Shown here one piece after another: positions 53,236 to 61,944 of a stretch of 64,000 nucleotides of DNA. Under the pieces are notes generated by a model. The model saw nothing but the letters and a program-made list of their open reading frames with translations. It did no database searches and had not been told where the DNA came from. The DNA comes from Streptomyces sp. A0642 (GTDB taxonomy: Bacteria; Actinomycetota; Actinomycetes; Streptomycetales; Streptomycetaceae): contig NZ_SSBL01000009.1 in the NCBI RefSeq assembly GCF_004795105.1, forward strand, positions 62,001 to 126,000, written 5' to 3'. The first letter of the stretch is position 1. Each line of letters starts with the position of its first letter. The translations under genes were made by a program, and so were the position numbers.

Positions 53236-54213
53236 ATGGACTGGCTGAAGAAACTCCCCGTCATCGGGCCGCTCGTCTCCCGGCTGATGGAGACCCACGC
53301 CTGGCGCAGTTACGAGACGCTGGACCGGGTCCACTGGACGAGGCTCGCCGCGGCGATCACGTTCATCAGCTTCCTGGCCCTCTTCCCGCTGATCGCGGTC
53401 GCCGCGGCGATCGGTGCGGCGCTGCTCTCGGACAAGCAGCTGGACCGGATCGAGGACAAGGCCGCAGACCAGGTGCCCGGCATCTCCGACCAGCTCGGCA
53501 TCGACAACCTGGTGGCGCACGCGGGCACGGTCGGGCTGGTGGCCGGTGCCCTGCTGCTGTTCACCGGCATCGGCTGGATCGGCTCGATGCGGGACTGCCT
53601 GCGCGCCGTCTGGGAGGTCGACGACGTGGACGAGGGCAATCCCGTCCTGCGCAAACTCAAGGACGCCGGGGTGCTGCTCGGGCTGGGCGGAGCCGCCCTG
53701 GTGACGCTCGCGATCTCCTCGGTGGGCTCCGTGGCCGTCGGCCGGTTCGCCGACCTGCTCCACATCCCGGAGCACGGCGCGGGCGGCGTGCTGCTGCGCA
53801 TCGCCGCCCTGCTGGTGGCGGTGGTCGCCGACTTCCTGCTGCTGCTCTACCTGCTGACCCTCCTGCCCGGCGTCGAGCCGCCGCGGCGCCGGCTGATGGT
53901 CGCCGCCCTGATCGGCGCGGTGGGCTTCGAACTGCTCAAGCTGCTGCTCGGCAGCTATATGCAGGGCGTCGCCTCGAAGAGCATGTACGGGGCCTTCGGC
54001 GTCCCGATCGCCCTGCTGCTGTGGATCAACTTCACGGCGAAGCTCCTGCTGTTCTGCGCCGCCTGGACGGCCACCCCGGGCAAGGACGGGGCCGGCCCGG
54101 CGGTGGCCGCGGAGCAGGACTCCGCACCCGCCGCCGGGAAGGAGTCCGGCGGCAGCACCCTCAGCGGCGGGGGAGGCGGCGCACCAGGTCCGGCAGCGGC
54201 CAGCGCCGGTTGA
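53236..54213 (+). CDS. YihY/virulence factor BrkB family membrane protein
   Basis: 325 residues with six membrane helices. RVHWTRLAAAITFISFLALFPLIAVAAAIGAALL, GTVGLVAGALLLFTGIGWIGSMRDCLRAVWEVD (the family signature region) and AALIGAVGFELLKLLLGSYMQGVASKSMYGAFGVPIALLLWINFTAKLLLFCAAW define the BrkB/YihY fold. Function is not firmly known. The C-terminus is a Gly/Ala-rich tail whose last 53 bases overlap the convergent gene's end. ATG 53236. Confidence 0.93.
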   Translation: MDWLKKLPVIGPLVSRLMETHAWRSYETLDRVHWTRLAAAITFISFLALFPLIAVAAAIGAALLSDKQLDRIEDKAADQVPGISDQLGIDNLVAHAGTVGLVAGALLLFTGIGWIGSMRDCLRAVWEVDDVDEGNPVLRKLKDAGVLLGLGGAALVTLAISSVGSVAVGRFADLLHIPEHGAGGVLLRIAALLVAVVADFLLLLYLLTLLPGVEPPRRRLMVAALIGAVGFELLKLLLGSYMQGVASKSMYGAFGVPIALLLWINFTAKLLLFCAAWTATPGKDGAGPAVAAEQDSAPAAGKESGGSTLSGGGGGAPGPAAASAG

Positions 54214-55423
54214 CCAGGAACACCGCTCCGGACACCAGGACGAGCACCCCGCCGACGATCGCCAGGGCGATCCCGACGCCGCCGGACTCGTCGGACGCCG
54301 CGGCGGCCTCGGCGGCCTTGGCCCCTTGCGTCCCGTTGTCGGAGGCGGGGCGGCCGGCCTGGGCGCCCTTACCGGTGGCCGTCCCCGTGTCGGCGGACGT
54401 GGGCGGGACGAGTTCGCCGACCGGGGCGACCTTGCCGCTGGCCGCGAAGCCCCAGTCGAGCAGCTTCGCCGCTTCCTTGTAGACGGCGTGCGTCTCGTCG
54501 GACGACGGGTTCATGACGGTGACGAGCAGCACCTTGCCGTTGCGCTGGGCGACACCGGTGAAGGTGTTCCCGGCGTGCGTGGTGTAGCCGTTCTTGACGC
54601 CCGCGATGCCGCTGTACTGGCCGACGCCGTCGGCCCCGGTCAGTAGCCGGTTGGTGTTCTGGATGCCGAAGCTCTCGCGCTTCCCGCCCTTCTTCTGCTC
54701 GCCGGGGAACTGCGCCGTGGCGGTCGCGCAGTACTCGCGGAAGTCCGCCTTCTGCAGACCGCTGCGGGCGAACAGCGTGAGGTCGTACGCGCTGGAGACC
54801 TGGCGGGGGGCGTCGTACCCGTCGGGCGAGACCACCGTGGTGTCCAGGGCCTGGAGCTCCACCGCGTGCGCCTGCATGTCGGCGACGGTCTTGGGAACGC
54901 CCCCGTACATCGAGGCCAGGACGTGCACCGCGTCGTTGCCCGAACGCAGGAAGACCCCGAGCCACAGGTCGTGCACCGTGTAGCTGAGGTCCTCCTTGAC
55001 GCCGACCAGGCTGCTGCCCTCGCCCATGTCGGCCAGATCCGCGTCCTTCACCGTGTACGAGAGCGTCTTCGGCTGCAGCGCCGGCGCCTCGATCAGGGTG
55101 TCGGCGAAGAGCATCTTCAGCGTGGACGCCGGAGGCAGCCGCCAGTGCGGGTTGTGCGCGGCGAGCACGTCACCGGTCTCCGCGTCCGAGACCATCCACG
55201 ACCTGCCGGTCAGGCCCTTCGGCAGGACCGGGGCGCCGGCGCCGAGATTCACCTGGGTCCCGCTCCGCCCGAGCTGCTCGCCTCCCACCTGGGACATGCC
55301 GACGGGCGGCTTCGGCGCGTCATCCGTGGTGTCCTGACTGACCGCCGACGCGGGACCGGCGAGAAGAACGGACAGCAAAGCGGCAGAGGTGACCGACAGC
55401 GCGGCCTTCTTGAGAGCTGACAC
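54161..55423 (-). CDS. D-alanyl-D-alanine carboxypeptidase family protein (PBP5/DacA type)
   Basis: 420 residues. Signal peptide ALKKAALSVTSAALLSVLLAGPASA; the penicillin-binding motifs are S-x-x-K in PPASTLKMLFADTL, S-x-N in LRSGNDAVHVLA, and K-x-G in GVKNGYTTHAGN (Asn in place of the usual Thr). The C-terminus has one membrane helix (GVGIALAIVGGVLVLVSGAVFLV) and a basic tail, so the enzyme is anchored outside the membrane and trims peptidoglycan stem peptides. GTG 55423 is chosen because the signal peptide begins there; there is no clear ribosome site. It overlaps the convergent BrkB gene by 53 bp. Confidence 0.92.
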   Translation of the reverse strand: MSALKKAALSVTSAALLSVLLAGPASAVSQDTTDDAPKPPVGMSQVGGEQLGRSGTQVNLGAGAPVLPKGLTGRSWMVSDAETGDVLAAHNPHWRLPPASTLKMLFADTLIEAPALQPKTLSYTVKDADLADMGEGSSLVGVKEDLSYTVHDLWLGVFLRSGNDAVHVLASMYGGVPKTVADMQAHAVELQALDTTVVSPDGYDAPRQVSSAYDLTLFARSGLQKADFREYCATATAQFPGEQKKGGKRESFGIQNTNRLLTGADGVGQYSGIAGVKNGYTTHAGNTFTGVAQRNGKVLLVTVMNPSSDETHAVYKEAAKLLDWGFAASGKVAPVGELVPPTSADTGTATGKGAQAGRPASDNGTQGAKAAEAAAASDESGGVGIALAIVGGVLVLVSGAVFLVNRRWPLPDLVRRLPRR

Positions 55424-55544
55424 GGTCGAAAACGTACATGCAGTTGATCTGATTATTGATACCGGAGCTATGACCCGCCGTGCAGGCCGCTGGGACGGCC
55501 CACCCCGGGCGAGGCGGCCGGAGCGTGACGGAGATACTGATTCC

Positions 55545-55790
55545 ATGAAGCTCAGCCGCCCCGTCTCCTGGTTCCTGCTCGCTTTCGGGGTGTGGAGCTG
55601 GTTCATCTGGATCACTTTCGTCAAAAATCTGTGGCAGGACGGCAGCGGCCTCGCCTTCGACGACGCGGGTGACCCGACCGCCTACTTCTGGGTTCATCTG
55701 CTGCTCGCCATCACGTCCTTTCTTCTGGGGACGGCAGTCGGAGTGATCGGGTTGCGTGGCGTCAGGTCCCTGCGCGGCCGGGACGCGTAA
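55545..55790 (+). CDS. SCO4848 family small membrane protein
   Basis: 81 residues with two membrane helices, SWFLLAFGVWSWFIWITFVKNLW and AYFWVHLLLAITSFLLGTAVGVIGLRGVRSLRG, joined by a short acidic loop (GLAFDDAGDPTA). The sequence matches the actinobacterial SCO4848 membrane family as I know it. ATG 55545 is the natural start. It is divergent from the carboxypeptidase gene over a 121-bp AT-richer gap and 65 bp upstream of the metallophosphoesterase. Function not known. Confidence 0.88.
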   Translation: MKLSRPVSWFLLAFGVWSWFIWITFVKNLWQDGSGLAFDDAGDPTAYFWVHLLLAITSFLLGTAVGVIGLRGVRSLRGRDA

Positions 55791-55855
55791 CACGTCGAGT
55801 TCCGGCCGGGACCCGATACGGGACAGACGGGGATGAACGAGGCGGGGGAGTGCAC

Positions 55856-57139
55856 ATGGCGGTCATCGGTTTCGCTCTGCTGGCGGCCGCGGTGCTCGCG
55901 CTGCTGGCCCTCGTGCACGGCTACGTGTGGGGCCGCCTCGTCGGCGACACGACGACAGCGGGCAGCCGTGCGCGCAGGGCCGGCACGGTGGCGGCGTACG
56001 TCCTGCCGCTGCTGAGTGTCGGCGCCCTGGTCTCCGGGCGCACGGGCGCTCCCTTCCCGCTCCAGCAGGCGCTGGCCTGGCCCGGCTATCTGTGGCTGGC
56101 CGCCCTGCTCTACCTGACCCTCGCCCTGCTGGCAGGGGAGCCGGCACGGCCGCTGCTGCGCAGGCTGCTCGCACGCCGGGCCGGGCGGGCGCCCGGACCG
56201 GCCGGGGCGGAGGCCGTGCCCGCCGAACCCGTGCCCGCCGAACTCCTCCCCGCCGCTCCCGCTTCCGCCCTCGGGACCGCCGCCCCGCCGGCCGTCGCGC
56301 CCGCCTGTGCCGACCCCTCACGCCGCCTGTTCGTCGCGCGGGCCGTCGGGGGCGCCGCTGCCGTCGCGGGGCTCGCCACGACCGGTTACGGCGCGTACGG
56401 GGTGCTGCGCGGTCCGCGCGTCAAACGCGTCACCGTGCCGCTGGCCAGGCTGCCCCGGTCCGCCCACGGGTTCCGGATCGCCGTGGTCAGCGACATCCAC
56501 CTGGGCCCGGTCCTGGGCCGGGCCCACACGCAGCGGATCGTCGACACGGTCAACCGCACCCAGCCCGACCTGATCGCGGTGGTCGGGGACCTGGTCGACG
56601 GGTCGGTGGGGGATCTCGGCCCGGCCGCCGAGCCGCTCGCCCGGCTCCGCTCCCGGCACGGGGCGTTCTTTGTGACCGGAAATCACGAGTACTACTCGGG
56701 CGCCGCCGAATGGGTCGACCACGTAAGGGAATTGGGCCTGCATCCGCTGGAGAACGCCCGGGTCGAGATCGACGGATTCGATCTCGCCGGGGTCAATGAC
56801 ATCGCGGGCGAGAGCGAAGGGCAGGGCCCCGATTTCGGCCGGGCGCTCGGCGACCGGGACCGTACCCGCGCGGCCGTCCTCATGGCCCACCAGCCCGTCG
56901 TCATCGACGAGGCCGTCGAGCACGGTGTGGACCTCCAGCTCTCCGGGCACACCCACGGCGGCCAGCTCTGGCCGGGCAACTACATCGCGGAACTGTCCAA
57001 TCCCACGGTCGCGGGGCTGGAACGCTACGGCGACACCCAGCTGTACGTCACGCGCGGCGCGGGCGCCTGGGGCCCTCCCGTGCGGGTCGGCGCCCCCTCC
57101 GACATCACCGTCGTCGAACTCGCGTCCCGGCAGGCCTGA
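55856..57139 (+). CDS. Membrane-bound metallophosphoesterase
   Basis: 427 residues. Several N-terminal helices (VIGFALLAAAVLALLALVHGYVWG, VAAYVLPLLSVGALVSG, YLWLAALLYLTLALLAG), a Pro/Ala linker, a Tat-like or anchor helix (SRRLFVARAVGGAAAVAGLATTGYG), then the calcineurin-type domain: VVSDIHLGPVLG (D-x-H), VVGDLVDG (G-D-x-x-D), FVTGNHEYYSG (G-N-H-E), VLMAHQPVV and LQLSGHTHGGQLWPGN. All metal ligands are present. It resembles YkuE/YaeI-type phosphoesterases; substrate unknown. ATG 55856 follows GGGGGAG. Confidence 0.93.
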   Translation: MAVIGFALLAAAVLALLALVHGYVWGRLVGDTTTAGSRARRAGTVAAYVLPLLSVGALVSGRTGAPFPLQQALAWPGYLWLAALLYLTLALLAGEPARPLLRRLLARRAGRAPGPAGAEAVPAEPVPAELLPAAPASALGTAAPPAVAPACADPSRRLFVARAVGGAAAVAGLATTGYGAYGVLRGPRVKRVTVPLARLPRSAHGFRIAVVSDIHLGPVLGRAHTQRIVDTVNRTQPDLIAVVGDLVDGSVGDLGPAAEPLARLRSRHGAFFVTGNHEYYSGAAEWVDHVRELGLHPLENARVEIDGFDLAGVNDIAGESEGQGPDFGRALGDRDRTRAAVLMAHQPVVIDEAVEHGVDLQLSGHTHGGQLWPGNYIAELSNPTVAGLERYGDTQLYVTRGAGAWGPPVRVGAPSDITVVELASRQA

Positions 57140-57361
57140 CCGGCGTCGGACACCGCCGGAATGTCCGATCGGGTGACTGGGTGTGAACCCTCTGTATCCG
57201 ACGTATCCCCCCAAGGTTTCAACTAGCGAACAAAAGCCTATGAGCCTCCGCTTTTCTCTTCCAGATGTGAAAATCGTGTGATTGGCTGAGCGCGAACTTG
57301 TGCGGTGATCTGCGTATCTGAGCGCGACGCCGAGGTGGGGCTGGTAAGGGAGAGCACGGCA

Positions 57362-58915
57362 ATGCGGTCGATCCGGCTACGGATTCTCGCGATTCTCGCG
57401 GTTTTGGTCATCGCAGGCGTGGTCGCCTGGCAGTTGCTTCCCTCGAACGAGGGGAAGACTGATCCGGTCACGGTCGGCACGACCGACGAGGTGACCTCCC
57501 TCGACCCGGCGGGCGCGTACGACGCGGGTTCGTGGGCGATGTACAGCAACGTCTACCAGTCCCTCATGACGTTCAAGTCCGGGGCGATCGTCCCCGAGCC
57601 GGACGCCGCGGAGAGCTGCGGGTTCATCGGCGGGAAGCTGCAGACGTACCAGTGCAAGCTCCGTGACGACCTGACCTTCTCGGACGGCGAGGAGGTCACC
57701 GCCGAGGACGTCAAGTACTCCTTCGACCGGATGATGGCGATCAAGACGGACGTCGGTCCGTCGGTCCTCTTCCCGAGTCTGAAGAACGTGGTGGCCGAGG
57801 GCCGGACCGTCACCTTCAACCTCTCCGCGCGGGACGCGACCTTCCCGCAGAAGCTCGCCACCGGCGCCGGTTCGATCGTCGAGCGGAGCGCGTACGCCGA
57901 GCACAAGCTGCGGGCCGACGGCCATGTGACCGGCTCGGGGCCGTACGTACTGAAGTCGTACGAGCCCGGCGTCTCCGCCGAACTGGTGCCGAACACGAAG
58001 TACAAGGGCGCGCTGAAGACCACCGGCGGCCCGGTCAACGTGCGGTACTACAAGCAGTCCGAGGACCTGCTGGCGGCGTGGAACTCCGGTCAGATCGACG
58101 TCACGCACCGTCAGCTCCCGGCCTCCACGCTCGCGCAGCTCGACCCCGGCGCCGTCGACCAGCACGTGACGGAGGCCGACAGCGCCGAGATCCGCAACCT
58201 GGTCTTCAACGTCCGTGACGGCTCGCCGCTCGCCGACAAGAAGGTCCGCCAGGCCATCGCGTCGATCATCGACCGCGCCCCGCTGGTGTCCGACATCTAC
58301 AAGGGCACCATCGAGCCGCTCTACTCGCTGATCCCCCAGGGCTACATCGGGCACAGCACCCCGTTCTTCGACGCGTACCCGGCGCCGGACGCCAAGCGTG
58401 CCAAGAAGCTGATGCAGGAAGCCGGCGTCAAGCTGCCGCTGGCCGTCACCTTCGCCTACCGCGACGACGACGAGTACACGAAGGAGTCGATGGAGATCCG
58501 CCGCCAGCTGGAGGCGGACGGGCTCTTCAAGGTCACGGTGAAGGCCGTCGAGTGGCAGGCCTTCCAGAAGGGGTACGCGGCCGGCAAGTACGACATGTAC
58601 ACCGTGGGCTGGCTCCCCGACTACCCGGACCCCGACACCTTCAGCCAGCCGCTCGTCGGCCGCGACAGCAGCCTTCACAACGGCTACACCAGCAAGAAGA
58701 TGGACCAGCTGATCAGCTCCACGCTGCAGTACAGCGACCGGAGCCGCACGTCGGCCGACTTCAAGGACCTCCAGAAGCTGGTCGGCGAGGACGTCCCGCT
58801 CGTGCCGCTGTGGCAGAAGAAGGACTACGTCGTCGCCAAGCCCGACATCTCCGGATCGCAGTACCTCTCCGACGGCACCGGCATCTGGCGGCTGTGGGAA
58901 CTGGGCCGGATCTGA
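57362..58915 (+). CDS. ABC-type peptide substrate-binding protein (SBP family 5)
   Basis: 517 residues, the dipeptide/oligopeptide/nickel-binding SBP_bac_5 family. LTFSDGEEVTAEDVKYSFDRMMAIK is the family signature, with TGSGPYVLKSYEPG, NLVFNVRDGSPLADKKVRQAIASIIDR and YDMYTVGWLPDYPDPDTFSQPL. The N-terminus RSIRLRILAILAVLVIAGVVAWQLL is one hydrophobic segment with no lipobox Cys, so it is a signal anchor or a cleavable peptide rather than a lipoprotein. No permease or ATPase gene is beside it. ATG 57362 has GGGAG nine bases upstream. A 20-bp hairpin follows. Confidence 0.93.
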   Translation: MRSIRLRILAILAVLVIAGVVAWQLLPSNEGKTDPVTVGTTDEVTSLDPAGAYDAGSWAMYSNVYQSLMTFKSGAIVPEPDAAESCGFIGGKLQTYQCKLRDDLTFSDGEEVTAEDVKYSFDRMMAIKTDVGPSVLFPSLKNVVAEGRTVTFNLSARDATFPQKLATGAGSIVERSAYAEHKLRADGHVTGSGPYVLKSYEPGVSAELVPNTKYKGALKTTGGPVNVRYYKQSEDLLAAWNSGQIDVTHRQLPASTLAQLDPGAVDQHVTEADSAEIRNLVFNVRDGSPLADKKVRQAIASIIDRAPLVSDIYKGTIEPLYSLIPQGYIGHSTPFFDAYPAPDAKRAKKLMQEAGVKLPLAVTFAYRDDDEYTKESMEIRRQLEADGLFKVTVKAVEWQAFQKGYAAGKYDMYTVGWLPDYPDPDTFSQPLVGRDSSLHNGYTSKKMDQLISSTLQYSDRSRTSADFKDLQKLVGEDVPLVPLWQKKDYVVAKPDISGSQYLSDGTGIWRLWELGRI

Positions 58916-58930
58916 TCCCCGCCACCGCAC

Positions 58931-58979
58931 ACGGCCGAGCGGCCGCCCCGGGAGGAATCCGGGGCGGCCGCTCGGCCGT
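58931..58979. terminator. Terminator between the SBP gene and the TetR operon
   Basis: A perfect 20-bp stem (arms 58931-58950 and 58960-58979) with a 9-base loop followed by TTTC, between convergent genes. Confidence 0.88.
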
Positions 58980-58996
58980 TTCACGCGACGTCCCGG

Positions 58997-59713
58997 CTAC
59001 TTCGCCGCCGTCGGGCCCGCCACTCCCGGCAGGAACTCCTCCAGCACCTCGTGGACCTGCCGCACGAGCGGCCGCAGCACCCGGAACCGGGACAGGGCGA
59101 CGGCGCGCGCGACGATCGGGGCGGTGCGCTCCACGAGGCGGCGGCTGCGTTCGGCGTTGTCCGTGCGGTCGTAGACCCAGTACAGGACCAGGCCCATATG
59201 GTTCAGCCACATCAACTGGGGCAGCAGATCAGCCAGTTCGGGGTCGACCTTGGTGCCGGCGCCCGCCAGGCAGCGCTCGTGGATGGAGATGGCCGCCTCG
59301 CGCGCGGCGGAGGAGTCGCGGGAGAACGGGCTGAGCGGGCTTTCGGGGTCGGCGGCGTTCTTGAAGAACTGGGCGGCGAAGCGGTGGTACGGCTCCGCCA
59401 CGTCCAGCCAGCAGAGCAGGACCCCGCGGATGCGCACCGCGAGGTCCTCGTCACCGGCCAGGACCGGCTGGACCGCCGCCTCGTGCTCGGCGGCGATCCG
59501 GTCGTAGAAGCCCTGGACCAGGTGTTCCTTGGACGAGAAGTAGTAGTAGGCGTTCCCCACGGAGACGCCGGCCTCCTGGGCGATGGCCCGCATCGTCGTC
59601 TTGTCGTATCCGCGTTCCGCGAAGAGCCGGAGCGCGGTTTCGAGGATGAGGGTGCGGGTCTGCTCGCTCTTGGGAGCCTTGACTTCCTTCACGTCCTTCT
59701 CTTCCTTCACCAC
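58997..59713 (-). CDS. TetR/AcrR family transcriptional regulator
   Basis: 238 residues. The N-terminal HTH is clear: LILETALRLFAERGYDKTTMRAIAQEAGVSVGNAYYYFSSKEHLVQGFYDRI. The ligand domain is typical in length, with FAAQFFKNAADPESPLSPFSRDS and a C-terminal helix LRPLVRQVHEVLEEFL. GTG 59713 (or GTG 59710) precedes a lysine/glutamate-rich start. The start overlaps the end of the DCC-protein gene by 7 bp, so the regulator is the last gene of a three-gene operon. Twin palindromes at the operon promoter are its likely operators. Confidence 0.92.
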   Translation of the reverse strand: MVKEEKDVKEVKAPKSEQTRTLILETALRLFAERGYDKTTMRAIAQEAGVSVGNAYYYFSSKEHLVQGFYDRIAAEHEAAVQPVLAGDEDLAVRIRGVLLCWLDVAEPYHRFAAQFFKNAADPESPLSPFSRDSSAAREAAISIHERCLAGAGTKVDPELADLLPQLMWLNHMGLVLYWVYDRTDNAERSRRLVERTAPIVARAVALSRFRVLRPLVRQVHEVLEEFLPGVAGPTAAK

Positions 59714-60186
59714 GGTCCCGAGGGTATCCGGACCGGCGGGGTGGCAGGGCCGGGGCCCCGCACCCGGCAGGCGCCGTCCGCGCCCCCGCCCCCGTCCGCG
59801 CGGCACGGCTCGGCCGTCAGGGAGCGGTACGCGGAGGCGGCGAGGACGGTCGCCCGGGCGAACGGGCGGCCGGCCGGGGTGGTCAGCCAGTGGGCCTTCG
59901 GCCGGTGCTCGGCCAGCGCCCAGAGGCAGACGATCCACGCGGAGGTCCCGCGGTAGACCTGCCCCCGGTCACCGATCACCGTGATCTCCTCCAGCGTCCC
60001 GGAATGGTCGAGTCCGGGGAAGCGGCGGTGCGCCTCGGCGGAGCCCGCCGGCACGAGGTCCAGCGGGACCAGCTGACGCTGCTTCATCAGCCACTGGCGC
60101 AGATGGACGCAGAGCGAGCACTGTGCGTCGTACAGCACGGTGAGCCGTTCGACGGGCCACCGCCCTCCACCGGTGCGGGGCGTCAT
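59707..60186 (-). CDS. DCC family thiol-disulfide oxidoreductase (DUF393)
   Basis: 159 residues. LTVLYDAQCSLCVHLRQWLMKQRQLVPLDLVP has the D-x-x-C-x-x-C motif of the DCC (DUF393) family, with the long QVYRGTSAWIVCLWAL segment after it. Members are predicted redox proteins. The C-terminal 30 residues are Gly/Pro/Arg-rich. ATG 60186 is 9 bp after the membrane-protein stop and its end overlaps the TetR start, so all three genes are one operon. Confidence 0.88.
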   Translation of the reverse strand: MTPRTGGGRWPVERLTVLYDAQCSLCVHLRQWLMKQRQLVPLDLVPAGSAEAHRRFPGLDHSGTLEEITVIGDRGQVYRGTSAWIVCLWALAEHRPKAHWLTTPAGRPFARATVLAASAYRSLTAEPCRADGGGGADGACRVRGPGPATPPVRIPSGPW

Positions 60187-60195
60187 GGCCGGCCC

Positions 60196-60627
60196 TCACG
60201 CCCGGGGGGCGGGAGCCGCCCACGGCCCCTGCCCCGGTCCCGCCCAGCCCTGCGGCGCGACGGGCGGGATCTGCTCCCGCTCCATCAGGCCCCGGCGACG
60301 GATCTTGTTGAGTACGTAGACGTTGCCCAGGTGCATGACCCCGAGGACGAGCAGGACGACGCCGACCTTGACCGACAGGGCCTCGAAGAGCTCCCGGGCG
60401 TCGGCGACGCCGTCGGAGTTCTTGAGGTAGAGGGTCACGAACCCCAGGTTGACCAGATAGAAGCCCACCACCAGAAGGTGGTTGACCGCATCGGCGAGCT
60501 TCTCGTTCCCGTGCAGCACATCGGCCAGGAAGACCTTGCCGTTGCGGCTCAGCGTGCGGGCGACCCAGACGGTGAGCGCCACGCTGATGAGCAGGTAGAT
60601 GACGTACGCGACCACAGTGAGGTCCAT
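60196..60627 (-). CDS. Small three-helix membrane protein, unknown
   Basis: 143 residues. Helices: VVAYVIYLLISVALTVWVARTL, VNHLLVVGFYLVNLGFVTLYL and VKVGVVLLVLGVMHLGNVYVLNKI, with a conserved-looking RNGKVFLADVLHGNEKLADA between the first two. The C-terminus is a proline-rich tail. ATG 60627 is chosen over 60654 because GGGAGGG lies six bases upstream. First gene of the TetR operon; function not known. Confidence 0.8.
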   Translation of the reverse strand: MDLTVVAYVIYLLISVALTVWVARTLSRNGKVFLADVLHGNEKLADAVNHLLVVGFYLVNLGFVTLYLKNSDGVADARELFEALSVKVGVVLLVLGVMHLGNVYVLNKIRRRGLMEREQIPPVAPQGWAGPGQGPWAAPAPRA

Positions 60628-60640
60628 GCCCCACCCTCCC

Positions 60641-60654
60641 TTGAACGCGTTCAA
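60641..60654. promoter_or_regulatory. Palindrome TTGAACGCGTTCAA, probable TetR operator
   Basis: A perfect 14-bp palindrome 14 bp upstream of the first gene of the TetR operon, downstream of its predicted -10. Confidence 0.65.
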
Positions 60655-60667
60655 ATGCTGTTGTCCG

Positions 60668-60698
60668 TGACTGTAGACCTCCTCTTGAACATGTTCAA
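60668..60698 (-). promoter_or_regulatory. Promoter of the TetR operon with overlapping palindrome
   Basis: On the minus strand TTGAAC and TACAGT are separated by 17 bp, an excellent vegetative promoter. The TTGAAC is the left half of the perfect palindrome TTGAACATGTTCAA (60685-60698). The same bases include the stop codon of the upstream MFS gene. Confidence 0.65.
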
Positions 60699-61933
60699 CC
60701 CGGGGTGCCGGTGACCGGCGTCACCGCCTGCTCCGCGGGCGCGGCCGCTGCCTTGAAGCGCCGTACGCCCGGCACGGCCGCCGTCGCCACGCAGGCCGTT
60801 CCGACCAGCAACCCCGCCACGGCGAGCGGGACTTCGGGGCCCCAGGCGGAGGCCGCGAGCGGGGCCAGGGCGTACCCGAGCGGCATCGCGCCGAGCGAGA
60901 GCAGCCAGTCGTACGACGTCACGCGGGCGAGCGCGTGCGCGGGGACGGCGGACTGGACCGCGGTCTCCCAGACCGGATTGAGGAAGCCGAGTCCGGCCAG
61001 GGCGATCCCGTACGCCACGACGGAAACGGCGACGGGCGCGTGAGCGGCGAGCAGGCAGAGCGGCAGCGCGTAGAGCGCGCCGCCCAGATTGGCGGTCAGG
61101 ACGGGGCGGCGCGGCCGGGCGCGGCCGGCGACCAGGGAGCCGATCAGCAGGCCGACGGCACCGGTCTGGAGGAAGCCGACCCAGACCCCGTCGCCGCCCA
61201 GGTCGCGGAGGAAGAGGGCGGGCCCCAGCGTCATGAGGACGGCGGCCGCGCCGTTCCAGGCGGCGTGGGCGATCAGGCTGGTCCAGTACCAGTCGCGGCC
61301 CCGGACCTCGCCCCAGCCCTCCTTGAGGTCGCCGATCAGGGAGCTGCGGGTGATGGGGACGTGCCGCACCTCGATCACGGCCAGGAGTGCGGCGCTCACC
61401 GCGAAGCTCGCCCCGTCGAGGACGAAGGCCCAGCCGGGCCCCGCGGTGAACACCAGCGCGCCGGCGACGGCCGGGCCGCCGAGCCGGGCGGCACTGCTGA
61501 CCACCGCCATCAGGGCGTTGGCGCGCAGCAGCCCGTCCTCGGCCACGGTGCCGCGGATCAGCGGTGAGACGGTCGGCATCGAGAAGGCGCCGGCGGCGCC
61601 GCCGATGGCCTCGGCCACGGCGATCTGCCAGAGGGCCGGCGTACCGGAGAGCAGTTCGGCGCCGACGAAGAGCTGGGTGACGCACCGGACGAGATCGGTG
61701 GTCAGGGCGACCGTGCGGGCGTTGAACCGGTCGCCCACCACGCCCCCGAGGGGCAGCAGGAGGAGCTTGGGGACCATCGCGCAGGCAAGTACCAGAGCGA
61801 GGGCCGACGTTGAGCCGGTGGCGAGGTAGACGGCGAGGGTGAGGGCGGCGGGGATCGCGGCGTCACCGAGGAGGGAGAGGCTGCGCCCGACGAAGAGGAG
61901 GCGGAAGGACCGGTGGCTTAAAGGGTGTGACAT
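60695..61933 (-). CDS. MFS transporter
   Basis: 412 residues, twelve predicted membrane helices, starting SHRSFRLLFVGRSLSLLGDAAIPAALTLAVY with the MFS N-terminal layout of the MFS_3/Bacillus-type exporters and the loop GGVVGDRFNARTVALTTDLVRC (motif A-like). ALLRANALMAVVSSAARLGGPAVAGALV is the central part. Substrate unknown, likely a drug or metabolite exporter. ATG 61933; divergent from a MarR regulator at 62021. Its stop overlaps the TetR-operon promoter. Confidence 0.92.
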   Translation of the reverse strand: MSHPLSHRSFRLLFVGRSLSLLGDAAIPAALTLAVYLATGSTSALALVLACAMVPKLLLLPLGGVVGDRFNARTVALTTDLVRCVTQLFVGAELLSGTPALWQIAVAEAIGGAAGAFSMPTVSPLIRGTVAEDGLLRANALMAVVSSAARLGGPAVAGALVFTAGPGWAFVLDGASFAVSAALLAVIEVRHVPITRSSLIGDLKEGWGEVRGRDWYWTSLIAHAAWNGAAAVLMTLGPALFLRDLGGDGVWVGFLQTGAVGLLIGSLVAGRARPRRPVLTANLGGALYALPLCLLAAHAPVAVSVVAYGIALAGLGFLNPVWETAVQSAVPAHALARVTSYDWLLSLGAMPLGYALAPLAASAWGPEVPLAVAGLLVGTACVATAAVPGVRRFKAAAAPAEQAVTPVTGTPG

Positions 61934-61944
61934 GGGCGGGAATC

